DNA from: Notospermus geniculatus | Lineage: Eukaryota; Nemertea; Pilidiophora; Heteronemertea; Lineidae | Direction of reading: 5' to 3' | DNA: 64,000 nt | Assembly (NCBI GenBank): GCA_002633025.1 | Contig: NMRB01001171.1 | Coordinates: 1-64,000 of the forward strand | In this document: positions 1 through 13,155 of the stretch, in pieces | How the letters are laid out: each line of letters starts with the position of its first letter | How positions within the stretch are numbered: the stretch's first letter is position 1 | Notes under the pieces: model-generated | What the model saw: only the letters and a program-made list of their open reading frames with translations | Databases searched by the model: none | Told to the model about the DNA's origin: nothing | Program-made: the position numbers and the translations under genes

Positions 1-355
1 ATAGAGGTGTCTGAAACTGATGATATTATCTTAGCATGGGATTTCAGGTTGGTAGCTGGTGTTGTGTTCCATTGATTCGGTATTCCCGGTGAGTCGATTC
101 TCAGCTTCAGCAAATGGGAAACTGATAGCTGTATATTGGTCTGTGAAGCAACTTCCACCTTTCACAGTAGGGCAAAGAGTGCCTTCAAATCATGAAGAAG
201 AACCATTAAGGGTTTTTATCACTTTGTCTTTGGTCTTCTGAGTGGAGCATTGTCTGAAGGCAGTGACCGAAAGCTTTGATATTTCAAAATGTGAAGAAAT
301 TGTAACAAAACATAACCACCTTCCTACTACTATAGCTCAGCTGGAGCACACGCCT

Positions 356-428
356 CGATCCTTAGCTCAGGTACAGCATTAGATTGAGAACCCAGAGGTC
401 CCCGGTTCAAATTCCAGTGTGGCTCTTT
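356..428 (+). repeat. tRNA-like sequence (degraded tRNA or SINE head)
   Basis: Box A-like TTAGCTCAGGTA and box B-like GGTTCAAATTCC are spaced as in a tRNA, with GAGAACCCAGAGGTCCCC between. A matching acceptor stem is not visible, and an extra AGCTCAGCTGGAGCA lies just upstream, so a functional tRNA is unlikely. Confidence 0.5.
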
Positions 429-3400
429 CTTCACGAAGTTGCAAAGGAATTCTTTCCTGACATACAGGTACCATTGCATCTAAATTCATTGAAGAGGTCC
501 ATTGAAATGATATCAGGGAATGGGCTTATTCACATTTCGCCTTTCCCAATTTGTCCCCAAGACGTAACGCAGACTCTTTCGCTAACCCTAACGTAACCAC
601 TGGATGAGGAAGGTGAAATAGGAAGAAGAGGGAATGGCTGCATGGCAAACACAAGTTTCAAATTTGGATATTGGTGCCATATTTGGATATGGGATAGTGA
701 CATTCATTTACATCCGTTAGCTGAAGTTCTCTAATCTATTTTGCTGACAGAAAGACCGAAAACACCTGGGAGATGTCAGTCAATAATTAAGTTTCAGCAA
801 CAGATAAGCGAAAATTATGCAAATTTCACAGCAACCTAATAAGATTTTGTTCCACACCCACTGACAAGTGAATCGCCAGAGGCTGGAACGTTTTCTTCAA
901 ATACATGCAGCTGTATAATGACGTTTGTATTCGGACTCAATTGACATGGAAACGGGGATAAATGAAACCGGCAAACAGTCTTTATTGAATTATTCTCGTC
1001 TTCATATTTCAGTGATGTGAAATCAGAATCATTACCTTAACCTTCTACAAGCCTGCTGCTCTAGGATAAGCTGACTTCACAACCCCAAGATCAAACATAA
1101 AGTGAAGCCGCATGGTCACTTCGCCAGATTCGGGATGGATGTCGTGCTCAGAGGCCCAACAGATCAGTCGGAGGCTACCTTGACTATCATGCTCCCATCC
1201 TCCGACAACGCATGCCTAAACATGGTAGGCCAGGATAGCTGGAGGTGTAGCCAGTGCTACTCGTGCCTCATACAACCACAGGAGGGCCTCCGATCTTTGC
1301 GAGCAAACTGGGCTCTTGAACAGCAGTCGAAGGTAGCTCACATACCGAAAACTCAGAGAGATCACCTCTACAAGCCATGTCTGCGAGCTGAAACCTATAC
1401 TATGTGTGCTACCTCATCTCTGTAATTTAATGTCCACAAAAATCACAGACATTGAATTTGTACGCATACTGAGCTTTAAGGGGTCAAATTCCATTAGGCA
1501 AGCCGTCCATCAGCACGTCCCTTTGCCTAAGCTACCTCGCTTCACCAATAAGAAGTGTGGCGTCTTTTTAGTTGCATTAAAAGAACCCCCACTGTCCGCC
1601 AAGCGAATGATCCCACTCCTGACTCTCGGTAGAAAAATCCATCCGAGAAAGATGCCACTCGACAGCGCGATATCGGCGATATTGACCATTTCATTCGTTA
1701 ATGCGTCCTGGCTTCTTCAGCGTCGGCGACACAAGGCACCCTTGTCAGATGTGATTTTTCTTGTCAATAATCTTCGTCTGTGAGAAGCAATGTTGTTAGT
1801 AATGGAAATCGGGCATCCCGCGGGATTTTTCTGTAAACAGAAAAGCTTGGATTGGCCTGATTTATTCGTTTATCACAAATGATCAATAGTAACAAATATT
1901 GAACCCAGCGTGGAGCATCGGAGATGGTGCTGTTAGCGCCAGGATCAATGTTGGACAATTTGTAATGTGGGAGAAAGATAAAATCGCCGGGCAAAAGTGA
2001 TGAGGTGTAAAGAGACATTATTCTTTACCACACCAAGCTCAAAGCAGCTATTTTTGTCAATATTTACAAAGATACAACATCAGAATGAAAACAACTTTTT
2101 GTTTGTATCATATCAGGGAGATATATCTCAAAATTTAAGAACATCTTGTAAAGTATCAAAGCAGGAATACAGGAAGCTGGATGAAGTATGATTTCCTTCT
2201 GAATCTTGGAATCTTCTTTTCTGTAGCTGGTAACTTTGGTTTACAAGATGCAAGGCAGCAAAAATCATCAGCTTTTTTAATCACTGTTGTTTTAAATCAT
2301 CACACCACAGACAAGAATTTGTCATTTCTTTTTGAAGAGATGAGAGCGAAGAGTACACGTAGAACCTTGGTGAAGACGATTAGATCTTTAGCCCTTCGCA
2401 TATTTCTCCGAAGTGCGGTGCGATTTTCAGACGCGCCGACCAGAGGCAACATGGTGGAAAATAAGAAGGATTTTCAGGCAACACAGCATGAACATGATGA
2501 AATACTGCTGGCCCATGAAACCAACTTTGGTGGACCGAGAGCAGCCTCGATGCAGCTGGACACCAGAAGCCGTTTTTGCCGGTTTGCCTTCAGGAAAAGA
2601 ATGGCCAGTGATTCTGAGCGATAGTTATTCACGATCAAGTTGAGAAGACGAAGCACTCAGAACAGTGCTTCTCATGCAGCCAAACACCAACAAGGCAATT
2701 TGCCTCTTAGTCTTTTTTGAGAAGAATGGCCGATGATGGTGAGAAATAGATGGTGAACATCAAGTTGTTAAGTGTGAAATGGACTTGCTTCTGTCAAGAT
2801 GAATAAAGACATGTTTCCATTTCCATTAGCAACATCTACAGAGTGTGAAACTCGCCTGCATTTGAAATTCGGTTGCTGCGTGCATGTCAATCCCAGAAGA
2901 TGTATCGAGACAGTTTGAGTGTGGCTTGTTTTTTCCGGAGTCTGGCTTTGGACGACTCTGCATGAATACAAATGATCATTACATCAAAAGCTTTTTTCAC
3001 AGCACTTCTGTAGTTGACACTTGCCAAACAAAAGTGTATCATTGTATTGATTTCAGTGTTGTTTTTTCATCACGCTGAGAGCACGTCTGCCATGATGTCA
3101 TGGAATTCATGATGCATTAAAAGAATTCTCCCTCCCCTGTGTGCTTTCTCTGTTGCATGTCACACAAATCTTTCACCCCCATTTATTTCTTGCCCACTGT
3201 GAGCAAATCATGCTACGACTCATGAAATACTCCAAGACAAACAGTGGCATGAACACCCAAACTTCCTGAGCGATGAGACGGCTTCTTTACATTAGCTAAT
3301 AACTGCATTATCACGTCAATTTGGACTGTCATCAAACGCGACGTTATAAATAAGCTCATATCATGTTTGACAGTTTGTTTGAGATATTCCTCAAAGTTAC

Positions 3401-3860
3401 CTTACGTTGAAGAAAAAAATCTTGTGTCGTTTTACTACGATGACGTACGACAAAAAAAGTGATGAAGAGTTACTGGTATCTTCAGGAAATCCCTGAAGGT
3501 TCTGACAATGAAAATGAGGCAATGCCTTCGAGAGCAAACTGACGTCTTTATATTCCGCTGACTTTGATGTGTTGTGGTGCGGCAACTTCTCATGTCAGTT
3601 CCACACTACTTCCCGTAGAATGTTATACGGTGTGGGTCGTAAGAGGGGCAGCAGCATTGCTATCAAATCGATGCGACTTTTTAATTTCCTGCGGGACGGA
3701 TATTAAGAGGTGAACGGACCCAATCTTGTGGTGAATGCCACGAGGATAAAAGTAGCCACAACGTGAAACACTAAGATGGCTTAGGCTCATCTTATCTGAA
3801 CGGCAATGCTCAGAAAGAAAAAGAACATCAATTTACATTGCTGATCTTAACCGCAGCAAT
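429..3860. other. No gene recognised
   Basis: Several frames of 60-147 codons occur, including one at 2181-2624 on the plus strand, but none matches a known family or shows a consistent codon pattern with splice sites. No long repeat is evident. Confidence 0.4.
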
Positions 3861-3950
3861 GGGCTGTTAGATTGGCACAGTGGTCAGATTGGTGCCTGTC
3901 ACCACTGAGGTTCCAGGTTCGAGTCCCAGTTGGATCCGGTCCTCATGCTT
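3861..3950 (+). repeat. tRNA-derived SINE head, family S
   Basis: GGGCTGTTAGATTGGCACAG then TGCCTGTCACCACTGAGGTT and the B box GGTTCGAGTCC at 3916-3926. The same arrangement recurs near 30.1, 34.3 and 36.6 kb, and inverted near 28.1 and 59.9 kb. Confidence 0.7.
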
Positions 3951-4854
3951 TTAGCCTACTTCAAGTTTTGTATTACATTTAAATCGGATCTCCCGAGCAA
4001 ATCTTAAGTAAAAGTATTTGCTAACTTTTATGAATCTCAGCCTTTGGCTCTCAACTCATCATGGGTTTTTGAGGTGGTTTGAAGCTCGGCGTATTCCTCC
4101 GATTAGAAAGACTAGTTTCCATGCACACATGACCTTTCACCTTTCAAGTAACGATCAAAAACATCAATTAAAGAGTACAGAGGAAAGTAAGAATACAAAT
4201 CGAACATTCATCATCGTTATGTCATGTTACATTAGTAATATGAAGCGAGACTCTTGTTTGTAGATATTTCTACCTCTTTGCATCAAAAGGGAGATGATTT
4301 CTCTCCATGATTGATAAGCGGGTCTCATGTTTCAGTCATACTTGTATCCTTTTCCAATCAGTCCTCGACTGAGCCTCGGATAAGTTCCCTAACAGTGAAT
4401 GGTGAACATGACCAGATGGTTTCAAACTTGAAGCGACATGTTGATTGTAATGTGACCCTCGGACAAAGCCAAACATTCAGATGACAATCTGGTGTTGGAG
4501 GCTCATAAGCAAATAAAGATATTGAGAAGTCGTCACCAAGCATGGTTTTGTAGCGAGGGGAAGGCAAACGTATGGTGCCGTCCACCCAGAAAGAGGCCGA
4601 AGAGTGAGTTTCTTACAGCACCTTTAAATGAAAATCACTCCCTGTAATCTTTCGAAGAGATGATAATCGGGCGATCAGCCGACACCCCCTGAGACCTACA
4701 TCATGATTAAATCCTCACTAAGTAATCTTCGACTGTTGCTAAGCCTCTTGTAAAGTTTTCCTTCAAATCTCTAAAGCTTTGTTTGGCACAGCTTTGATCT
4801 CTGAAGTTCATCTCATCACATTAAAATCAAAATGACTTTAATAAATTCACAGCA

Positions 4855-4991
4855 TAAGGGCTTGTGTCCACATGTGCGTTTTACGCTGCGTGATGCGTTA
4901 AATCTTTTGTTATTTTCCGCCGCTCTGCTTCCAAACAATGGGCGAAGCGTCAAAACGCAGCGTAAAACGCACATGTGGACCCAGGCCTTAA
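4855..4991. mobile_element. Hairpin element (MITE-like), about 137 bp
   Basis: Inverted arms TCCACATGTGCGTTTTACGC and its complement GCGTAAAACGCACATGTGGA are perfect over more than 25 bp, flanked by AAGGGCTTG/CAGGCCTTA. It is non-coding. Confidence 0.8.
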
Positions 4992-4999
4992 GGCCCGTT

Positions 5000-7877
5000 T
5001 CCACTATAGCGGATTCCGCCGAACATCGTGTGACGTGGCCTAATTCGGGACGAGATTGGCATTTCGTCATTTCGTTATTTCTTTATTTCGTCATTTCGTT
5101 AAGTATAATAAGCCCTCCAGTGGCAATGGATTACGTGGCAAATGTTAGTTTCTTTGTTTCACATCAGATGGCAGCAATGCTCTTTGATTGATTCTACGCT
5201 CATGGCGAACTAAGTTAGATTCGTATTTGTGACCCTCCACAGCAAAACCAGTCGCATGTCGCTCAGAAGGTGAGCCGCAACGAAGATGACACCAGAAGAG
5301 AATGGAATAAATAGATTATTTCAGATTTCATAACAGACAGACAATACTGAAACTGACAAACATTTGGTCTCAACCTGCCAAGCTGAGAGCAACATGCGAC
5401 TAGTTTTACTGTGGAGGGTAACATTTGGAGTTGGAGAGCGGTACAGTCATCTTGCATATTGAAGACCAAGACACCCAGCACTTTTTTCTACTAGTGTTTC
5501 AGTTAAGGAGTTTTAGCAAAAGGAGAAAATCCCCTGCCTTCTTTCATACACACTAATGCATTTACCATTTAAAGCAGCGGCTGTCATTCCCTTTCAACCC
5601 TGCCTCTGCAAACCTACGCAAGGAGTTCCTGAGTACTCAAGTAATTGCTTTCTAAACGAGGTAGTTGGCCTTCAAGATGATTCTGCACACGTTCCAATTC
5701 ACCATTTGGAAAAGTGTATTTTCTTATAGCCAATTCTACTGCAAATTACCCCATAAAACTGTCATTGGTCGTTCCACGACCTCATCTTCAAAGCAATTTG
5801 AAAAACTATAATCTTGTACCATGCAGGTGGCGTCGGAGTAAATGGATCCAACATTTTGTATCTAAAAGCTATCCCAGGAGTGCATCTTTGATGGTTGGTA
5901 CTCTAAGAACTACCAGGTGGACTGGTTCTCTAAAATCAGGAGCCGCTAAAAACGAACTCTGCTGTCCGCAGAGATTGTTGATCTAAGATCATGAAGGAGG
6001 GTAATCCAGACCTTTGAAGGAGGCCTAGTTTCACAAAGATAGGATTTGATGACATGCAAGTTGACTAGTTCCATCTGTATTTCTAAGCACATATTGGAAC
6101 TTGGAGTCGGCCAACCAACAGTTATCCTGGTCCTATACTGGCAGAAGCATTATAAAAGAGGTATCTTCTCTTTGGCTCGTTGCAAAACCTCATTCACATG
6201 CATCTTGACAGGAAGGAAGCTCCAGCATTCAGTCTTTCCAAGAACCATCATAGAGAGTATGAAACCAACGATGTGACCATTACCACTGCCACTACAAGAC
6301 ACCCTCCTAGGGCAGAGGTTTTTGACCTCAGAGTGTCACTCAGTCTGCTGCACAGCAAGCACCCGTGTGAGTGGATGAAGAGGAGCGAGGTAAAAACCAC
6401 TGCTGTGGGAGGATGTTCAAAGAGAGCTCACAGATGAAGATGTGCGGACTAATGCAGGTCCGTCTAACGAGGTGAGTGACCAATAAGTAATTGTCTTTGG
6501 CAGTCACCGTTAGTGCCATATGATGAACACAGAAATGGCCGAGAAGGGTCAGGAGAAAGACGACATCAAAGACCAAATGGCATTTTCCTACCCTGTGTGT
6601 AGAATTTGATTACCTTCTTCAAGTTAGCTTCCTCTGTTTGAAAGGGAAGTCAGCATTGTACAAAACTGAAGAAAGCTACTCAGGTTCTTTTCTTTTTAAA
6701 TCAATCGTTGTGTTTTCACCATCATGAGTAACTTTTTCGAAAATGCTACGAAGACGACAACTCGACGATTCAAAGAACCGCGATGTTGATTCGGAGAAGA
6801 GAGATGCTGCTTCATATCAATTACAATGGATAGAAAAACGACCCACGGCGAACGAAATGGAAGGCGGATTTTTCATGATAGCATAAATAGTAATTGTTAC
6901 AAGGAACACAATTTCCTGTTGGTGTGAGCAACATGTTCAGAACATGGCCTAGGGGGGAGGAAAGCAATGCCTTAATTTGGTCATTTTCTTTCCATTACAA
7001 TGTCTGTGCAGGTGGGTTTAATTTTTCATCTGTCAGGTGCGTTTTCTCCCCAATTGAAGAAATAGTACAGCAAGCTTTTTTTGTTAAGGCAGGGTTGAAG
7101 CATTGTACTGTGAATTAAGTGATGGTTAAGAAGACAGATTCTTATAGCGGGCATCTCGTTGTTGAAGGGATGGGGCGACATATGTGGGCGAAACCCAGAT
7201 TCAGTCTAAACCTTCTAAACAATGGGGATTCATCTGTCACCTCTCAGGTTCTAGGAAATACATTTCTACAAGTAAGAAGACGATAAACAGGAAGTCAATT
7301 TCCAGAATCTTAGCAAATTTTCGACCCCAACCGGGGTCTTCTTCAGGCTGGCACTTTCAAGTCGAGCTACCAGAAGTGTAAACAAATAAGAAAGTGGTTA
7401 CGTTTCATTCCATAATAACCTGTAAGGTTTTTACCAAGCAAATGTTCTTAAGTTCTTCAAAACGCAAGACAAAAGCACTCAATCAAGTCCTTTAACCTGA
7501 CACGATCACTCACTCCACCCCTTCAGGAAAACACGGCCGACCCAATCAAACGTGTATACTTAGCATTCTGAGATGAGACCCTGCGGTGTGTTTCATTATA
7601 ACAACAGGAGTCACTTACAAGCATGACGATGACTGATGAAGAAGAAGCGATATGGAAACCAATTTGCTGTGAGAGATAATATTTGCTAGGAGAAGAAGAA
7701 CAGCGGAGGATAAATGGATCGGTAATCATTGAGGCTGTGACAAACAGAACATGAAGTGGCCTGATGACACTGGAGGGCCGACAACCTCTACCATCTGATT
7801 GTCTTCTTAATGTTCTTGCTGCAACACTCTCTTCACCTTACAGTACCTGCTCATCTTATCCTAGGGTAAAAAGCTCT
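5000..7877. other. No gene recognised
   Basis: Moderately AT-rich sequence with only short frames. A half copy of the intron-7 hairpin family (GACCCCAACCGGGGTC) lies near 7321-7336. Confidence 0.4.
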
Positions 7878-8034
7878 GGGGCCGGTTGCACAAAAGTTAA
7901 AAATCACTGTTAGTTTATCTTGGCGTTAACTTATCCCAAAATGTTAGTTTTGTAAGTTAACACAAAGTTAAGGATTTAACAGGAAAAGTTAAATTAACAG
8001 ACTTTTATCTTTTCAACTTTTTTGCAACCGGGCC
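7878..8034. mobile_element. Hairpin element (MITE-like), about 157 bp
   Basis: The ends GGGCCGGTTGCACAAAAGTT and AACTTTTTTGCAACCGGGCC are inverted repeats. The AT-rich interior, rich in GTTAA motifs, continues the foldback. It is non-coding. Confidence 0.8.
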
Positions 8035-8290
8035 CTGGATACATTTGTGAGCTGCTCCAGCAAAAGTAGACACTTGTCGCAAGTGATCATCATTGGATCA
8101 GTTTACCCAACTATTATCACTGCTGTCACTACTAGGCCCTATTGTAAACCTGCGTCTACATATCAGCTGTTGTGCTGCAAGGTCGTCAACCCTTTCCTCA
8201 GGTTGCGACAAGCGTCTGCTTTTTGCTGGAGTGGGTCACATTTTTGTCTGCTGCCACTTGTGAAATGAAACCTATAAGGCGCTCAAGTAG

Positions 8291-8456
8291 CCTACTCATT
8301 GTGACGAGTTTTCTCATGCGAGTTTTTCTCAATCAGAAAAACATGACCATTGTTGATTTCTTTATGACACAGCCTACTGCTCATAATTTTCTATGGTCGA
8401 GTTGCCCAACGAGAGCCAAATCACGCGAGAAAACTCTCACATGGAACAGCAGCTTC
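8291..8456. mobile_element. Hairpin element family H, copy 1 (degraded left arm)
   Basis: The right arm carries TTGCCCAACGAGAGCCAAAT then CGCGAGAAAACTCTC, the signature shared with copies near 39.6, 44.1 and 59.3 kb. The left arm (GAGTTTTCTCATGCGAG) is diverged, and its border is approximate. Confidence 0.65.
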
Positions 8457-8716
8457 AGGGAGTTGTTTTTGTCTTGAGTGCTGTCCCTCACTAAAGGACA
8501 GTTGACCAATCTGACTCCAGGTTCTGCTGTTGTGCCATCATAAAAGACCAACCCAAACCGTATTTTGCAGAAAACATCCGCACGCAAGGATTAATCCTCA
8601 CCTGGGAGGTATATGACAAGACAACCCAGCTCTTATTTTTGTCCATCTAGGCTATAACTTGGGGAAGAGAAAAACAAATGAAAACCAATCATGCCACTTT
8701 GACTGCCCCCACACCC

Positions 8717-8812
8717 AAGAACTTGTAACGGAAGAACTTGTAACGGATAATTGTAACAGCCAAGAACTTGTAACGGATAATTGTAACAGCCAAGAACTTG
8801 TAACGGATAATT
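8717..8812 (+). repeat. 30-bp tandem repeat, about three copies
   Basis: AAGAACTTGTAACGGATAAT followed by TGTAACAGCC repeats directly, with a shortened first unit. There are no spacers between units, so it is a minisatellite and not a CRISPR-like array. Confidence 0.9.
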
Positions 8813-8968
8813 GTCGTCACTTGGCAAGTGGTTTTCCTCTCCGCTGCAGGAGTCTTCCTGCTGAGATGGTATGGTTTCATTTTGCAGATTTGCAGACAGA
8901 AAACACCATCAATGATGAACCCCTGGCTCTTTGGAACTACACCGTGGCGAGCTCACACTCTTCTGGAG

Positions 8969-9040
8969 GAGCCCTAGTCTAGTGCTCATTATGTCCACTC
9001 AGCAAGCAGCAGGTCCCGGGTTCGAATCCCGGTTCATATG
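8969..9040 (+). repeat. tRNA-like unit 1 of a tandem pair
   Basis: CCCTAGTCTAGTGCTCATTA, then GCAGGTCCCGGGTTCGAATC with a good B box. The anticodon arm is poorly formed. Confidence 0.55.
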
Positions 9041-9068
9041 GGATTAATCATCCCTGTAAGGTCTGAAG

Positions 9069-9143
9069 CCTTGATAGCCTAGTGATTATTACATCCGCTT
9101 TGCAAGCGGCAGGTCCTGGGTTTGAATCCCATGCAGGACTAAT
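9069..9143 (+). repeat. tRNA-Ala-like unit 2 of a tandem pair
   Basis: TTGATAGCCTAGTGATTATT, an anticodon arm CCGC-TTTGCAA-GCGG with TGC in the loop, and box B GGTTTGAATCC. The acceptor ends do not pair convincingly, so I read it as a SINE head, not a working tRNA gene. Confidence 0.55.
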
Positions 9144-9421
9144 CATGTCCGTCACATGGGACTGTAAGCCATGGTGACTTGTGCCTTTGTAAGGGCAAGT
9201 AAAAGGACCCCATCCAAGTGAGGAACATGAGTAACTTGAGATGGCCTCTTCTGTACTTACCAGGGCCAATAATGGTTCGGCTTTGGCCCCTGATGGAAAC
9301 TCTCATATAATACACCAACATAACTTTTTAGAGCTGACTAGAGTTGGTAGGCATTGTCTGTCTGGAAATCATCCGGGGAACAAACTCTGAAAACATATTG
9401 TTCGCTTCTTGTAAGCGTGTC

Positions 9422-10650
9422 GACGATAACATTGTTTTTGCAGCCTCCCAAAAAAAGTTGTGTGTCAGATCAGGCCGTGGATGGGATATGAACATGCTTT
9501 GTTGACCGGGCAGTTTTGCTCTCAAAGTCACCCGTTTATTTCCATGAAGAGAAGTTTTGATTGTTGTGAGACCATTTTTATATGTTAAACTATATGTCTG
9601 TACGTACATGTATGTGTGTGAAATATCAAGTCGATTTTATGACGATAACATTGTTTTTGCAGCCTCCCAAAAAGTTAGTGTGTCAGATCAGGCTGTGAAT
9701 GGGATATGAAATGCTTTGTTGACCGGGCAGTTTTGCTCTCAAAGTCACCCGTTTATTTCCATGAAGAGAAGTTTTGATTGTTGTGAGACCATTTTTATAT
9801 GTTAAAGTATATGTCTGTACGTATGTGTGTGAAATATCAAGTCGATTTTATGACGATAACATTGTTTTTGCAGCCTCCCAAAAAGTTAGTGTGTCAGATC
9901 AGGCTGTGAATGGGATATGAAATGCTTTGTTGACCGGGCAGTTTTGCTCTCAAAGTCACCCGTTTATTTCCATGAAGAGAAGTTTTGATTGTTGTGAGAC
10001 CATTTTTATATGTTAAAGTATATGTCTGTACGTATGTGTGTGAAATATCAAGTCGATTTTATGACGATAACATTGTTTTTGCAGCCTCCCAAAAAGTTAG
10101 TGTGTCAGATCAGGCTGTGAATGGGATATGAAATGCTTTGTTGACCGGGCAGTTTTGCTCTCAAAGTCACCCGTTTATTTCCATGAAGAGAAGTTTTGAT
10201 TGTTGTGAGACCATTTTTATATGTTAAAGTATATGTCTGTACGTATGTGTGTGAAATATCAAGTCGATTTTATGACGATAACATTGTTTTTGCAGCCTCC
10301 CAAAAAGTTAGTGTGTCAGATCAGGCTGTGAATGGGATATGAAATGCTTTGTTGACCGGGCAGTTTTGCTCTCAAAGTCACCCGTTTATTTCCATGAAGA
10401 GAAGTTTTGATTGTTGTGAGACCATTTTTATATGTTAAAGTATATGTCTGTACGTATGTGTGTGAAATATCAAGTCGATTTTATGACCATAACATTGTTT
10501 TGCAGCCTCCCAAAAAAGTTGTGTGTCAGATCAGGCCGTGGATGGGATATGAACATGCTTTGTTGAAAGGGCAGTTTTGCTCTCAAAGTCACCCGTTTAT
10601 TTCCATGAAGAGAAGTTTTGATTGTTGTGAGACCATTTTTATGTTTAAAG
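9422..10650 (+). repeat. 211-bp satellite-like tandem array, about 5.8 copies
   Basis: The marker GACGATAACATTGTTTTTGC recurs at 9641, 9852, 10063 and 10274, exactly 211 bp apart, with diverged copies at 9422 and 10485. Inner copies are almost identical. The first and last copies share variants absent from the inner ones, for example GGCCGTGGATGGGATATGAA. The period is not a multiple of three, so no long frame runs through the array. Confidence 0.95.
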
Positions 10651-13072
10651 ATTCAGGTGAACACTTTGCTTCGCTGTTCGTACAAAACTTTTAAGCCTTC
10701 TAAGCCTTTTCTAAAGTGAATAATTGCCACAGGCCCACACAAAGGAGACAACAAACATCATAACATTTCAACCACGCTGTTATCATTTTTAAGAAAATAT
10801 CTTTGCGACATCTCTCTTTGTTGCGAGTTTACCACAGAACAATTAAACCAAACTGTAGCGGTTTCACAAAAATGTTTCTAGACCGCATCCTTGAATCTAC
10901 CAGAGGCAATCTCCGCCTCTGCATTATTGACTATTTGACAACAATCAGATGACACCAGACACCTTGCCTGGGTCTATTGATACAGAAAAGCAATAACATT
11001 CTCTTGCTTAGTTCACAATAATAAGAGGTGTTCCAACAATGCAAGGCATCCACTGATAGCTTACCAAACACTCCTACCACTTCAGTTCCTGCAGGGACAC
11101 AACAACATTGATCTAGATTGGTACGATTCGTTTGGGAACAATGGATTATAGGAAACCAGATACGTGATGTTCCGTTCCAAAAGACAAGCAATTCAAGCAA
11201 CGATGGTAAAAGAACATGAAGTACTCTTGCTTACCAAACCAGCATCCCAGGAGAATGCAACAAAGATGCTTCCTTTGATATGCAACAAGACACGACCAAA
11301 ATGTCTGCTCGTCCTAAAACATGTTTTTGTTCAGCGCCAGACAAAGGATTCGGTACACCATCCCTGTTGGCAGATTCCAAACAATCAAAACAACTTTCCT
11401 AACTTTGTCTCTTCAGGAGTTGCCTTCCTTTCCCCCAAACTGGAACTATCAAATAAGGCTAAACAGATTCAGTCAACATCCTTTGGTAATTGGAATACCA
11501 CTTAACTATGTTGCTGGATGGACAAGTGGATAGTCCCTGCAGCAGAACGATCATTAACAAAACAACTCTAAAAGTGCAAACCTTAAGAGACAGAATTACA
11601 AAACAACACAGCCGGTCTTTTGAAACATTAGAACAAATGGACAAAGACATGGAAATTTTTTTTACTGCATTTGGTATCAAGTTGCTGCTGACCTACGACC
11701 TTTGCTATCATAATGAAGGAACTCTTCGTTGCTTTTTCTGTCTTTCTGTCTGATCTATTTTCCTGACGTTTCGACCAATATTCCATTGAGTCAAGTGACT
11801 TTTTGCTATGTGAGGAAGTACCGGTACATTGTCATGATGTCATGGGTAATACACCAAAATCGCAGTTGTAAGGTCAGAGAGATCAGGCATTGCCGGGGTC
11901 CAGCTTCTCCTGTTGGTGATGGTTGGCTTGGCTGACCACACAGCAGGCTGTTGATATCTTTGAATCGAAGTCCTGACTCGTGACACTTTTGACCTTTTGG
12001 AGGAGATTTTGACATTGGAGGAGCTAGATCCCAGTGGCAAAGCCAAACTGGTTTTCAACCCTCACAACATCCAGGTAACAGCTGTTCAATACTTGACTGA
12101 TGTCCTTGCCCCAGGACATGGAACAGAACATATCGATCCTCTACCCTCCTATGTTTTGTAAAATTGACACCCACCAATTGTTGAGATATGTCGATGAATA
12201 ATGATAATAATTCAGCCACATTGAACGACTTTCACTCCCCAAGCACCATCCAACCTAATTTTTTCAGAGCAAATACAGTTACCGAGCTAGCCTTCCAGCT
12301 GTTGGTTTACTTGTAATAATTTGATGACAAACTTTAAGAAATCGATCGAGTTAACAGCCTTCTCTATAACTTTTTGAGTTGGAGGCCTGGAGCAGGAGTC
12401 TGAGCACCATTTCTCTAACTACATTGACACTGAAAAACTTCTCAATGGCAGAAAATTTCCGAGATTTTCTATGGCATTCTACATCTAAGGTACTTTGGTG
12501 TCATGGCCTTCTAAGGTGGACAAAGTGCAGTCTACTCCGTGATAGATACCTGCAGCCTTTTATCAAGATGACCGAGCCAATGCCGCCTTCCTTCTCTGCA
12601 CCACCTAACAAGACAGTCGATTGAGATCTATGGGCCATCAAAACATCCCCATATCATACGAGGGGAACTCCTTATGGTCAAACCATCAGCCCCAAATCTT
12701 CAATCCCTCTGCTGGCGACAGACACCACCCTCCAAGAAGACCATCATTGGTCAATATCGTAATTGGTGTTAGGAAGTGTCCAGCCGCGTCAGTGATGGTG
12801 GCCACGACCCTCTCGGCCGTAAATGACTGTCACAGCTAATACTTCCACATGAAGAGACATGATGAGCTGCACTCAGGCAACGGAGGCAGCATCTTGAAAT
12901 ATCAAGGCCTCCGGCGGCCACTTTGCCTCCGGACTAACACTCCAACCACTTGGTGGTTCAAGATGCAGTGGCGGCATATAATGCCAAAGATCAGAGTTAA
13001 AGGGACAATGAATGTAACAATAATGTAAAGTTTGACATCTCTACTGAGGACATGTTTGGGACTGCCCATTTC
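10651..13072. other. No gene confirmed; a weak exon-like stretch near 12003-12074
   Basis: A plus-strand frame reading LTLEELDPSGKAKLVFNPHN ends at CAG/GTAACAG, a plausible splice donor. No family is recognised and no neighbouring exon is seen. Other frames here look like decayed sequence. Confidence 0.25.
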
Positions 13073-13155
13073 TGTCCTTAATTGAGAGGTGTCCTCACTA
13101 ATACAGAGGTCCAAATGAACAGATGGTGGCAGAGGTGTCCGTTAAGGGATGGGAG
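13073..13155. mobile_element. Fragment of the pogo-like MITE seen at 56 kb
   Basis: GTCCTTAATTGAGAGGTGTC and AGAGGTCCAAATGAACAGA match the interior of 55969-56150. The ends appear lost. Confidence 0.6.

Noticed and set aside
8717-8812. CRISPR-like repeat
   Set aside because: The units are directly adjacent without spacers, and the genome is eukaryotic.
9069-9143. Functional tRNA-Ala gene
   Set aside because: The anticodon and T arms look good, but the acceptor stem does not pair and it sits in a tandem SINE-like context.
12003-12074. Coding exon with a GTAACA donor
   Set aside because: The frame is plausible, but no family and no partner exons could be found; left as a weak note only.
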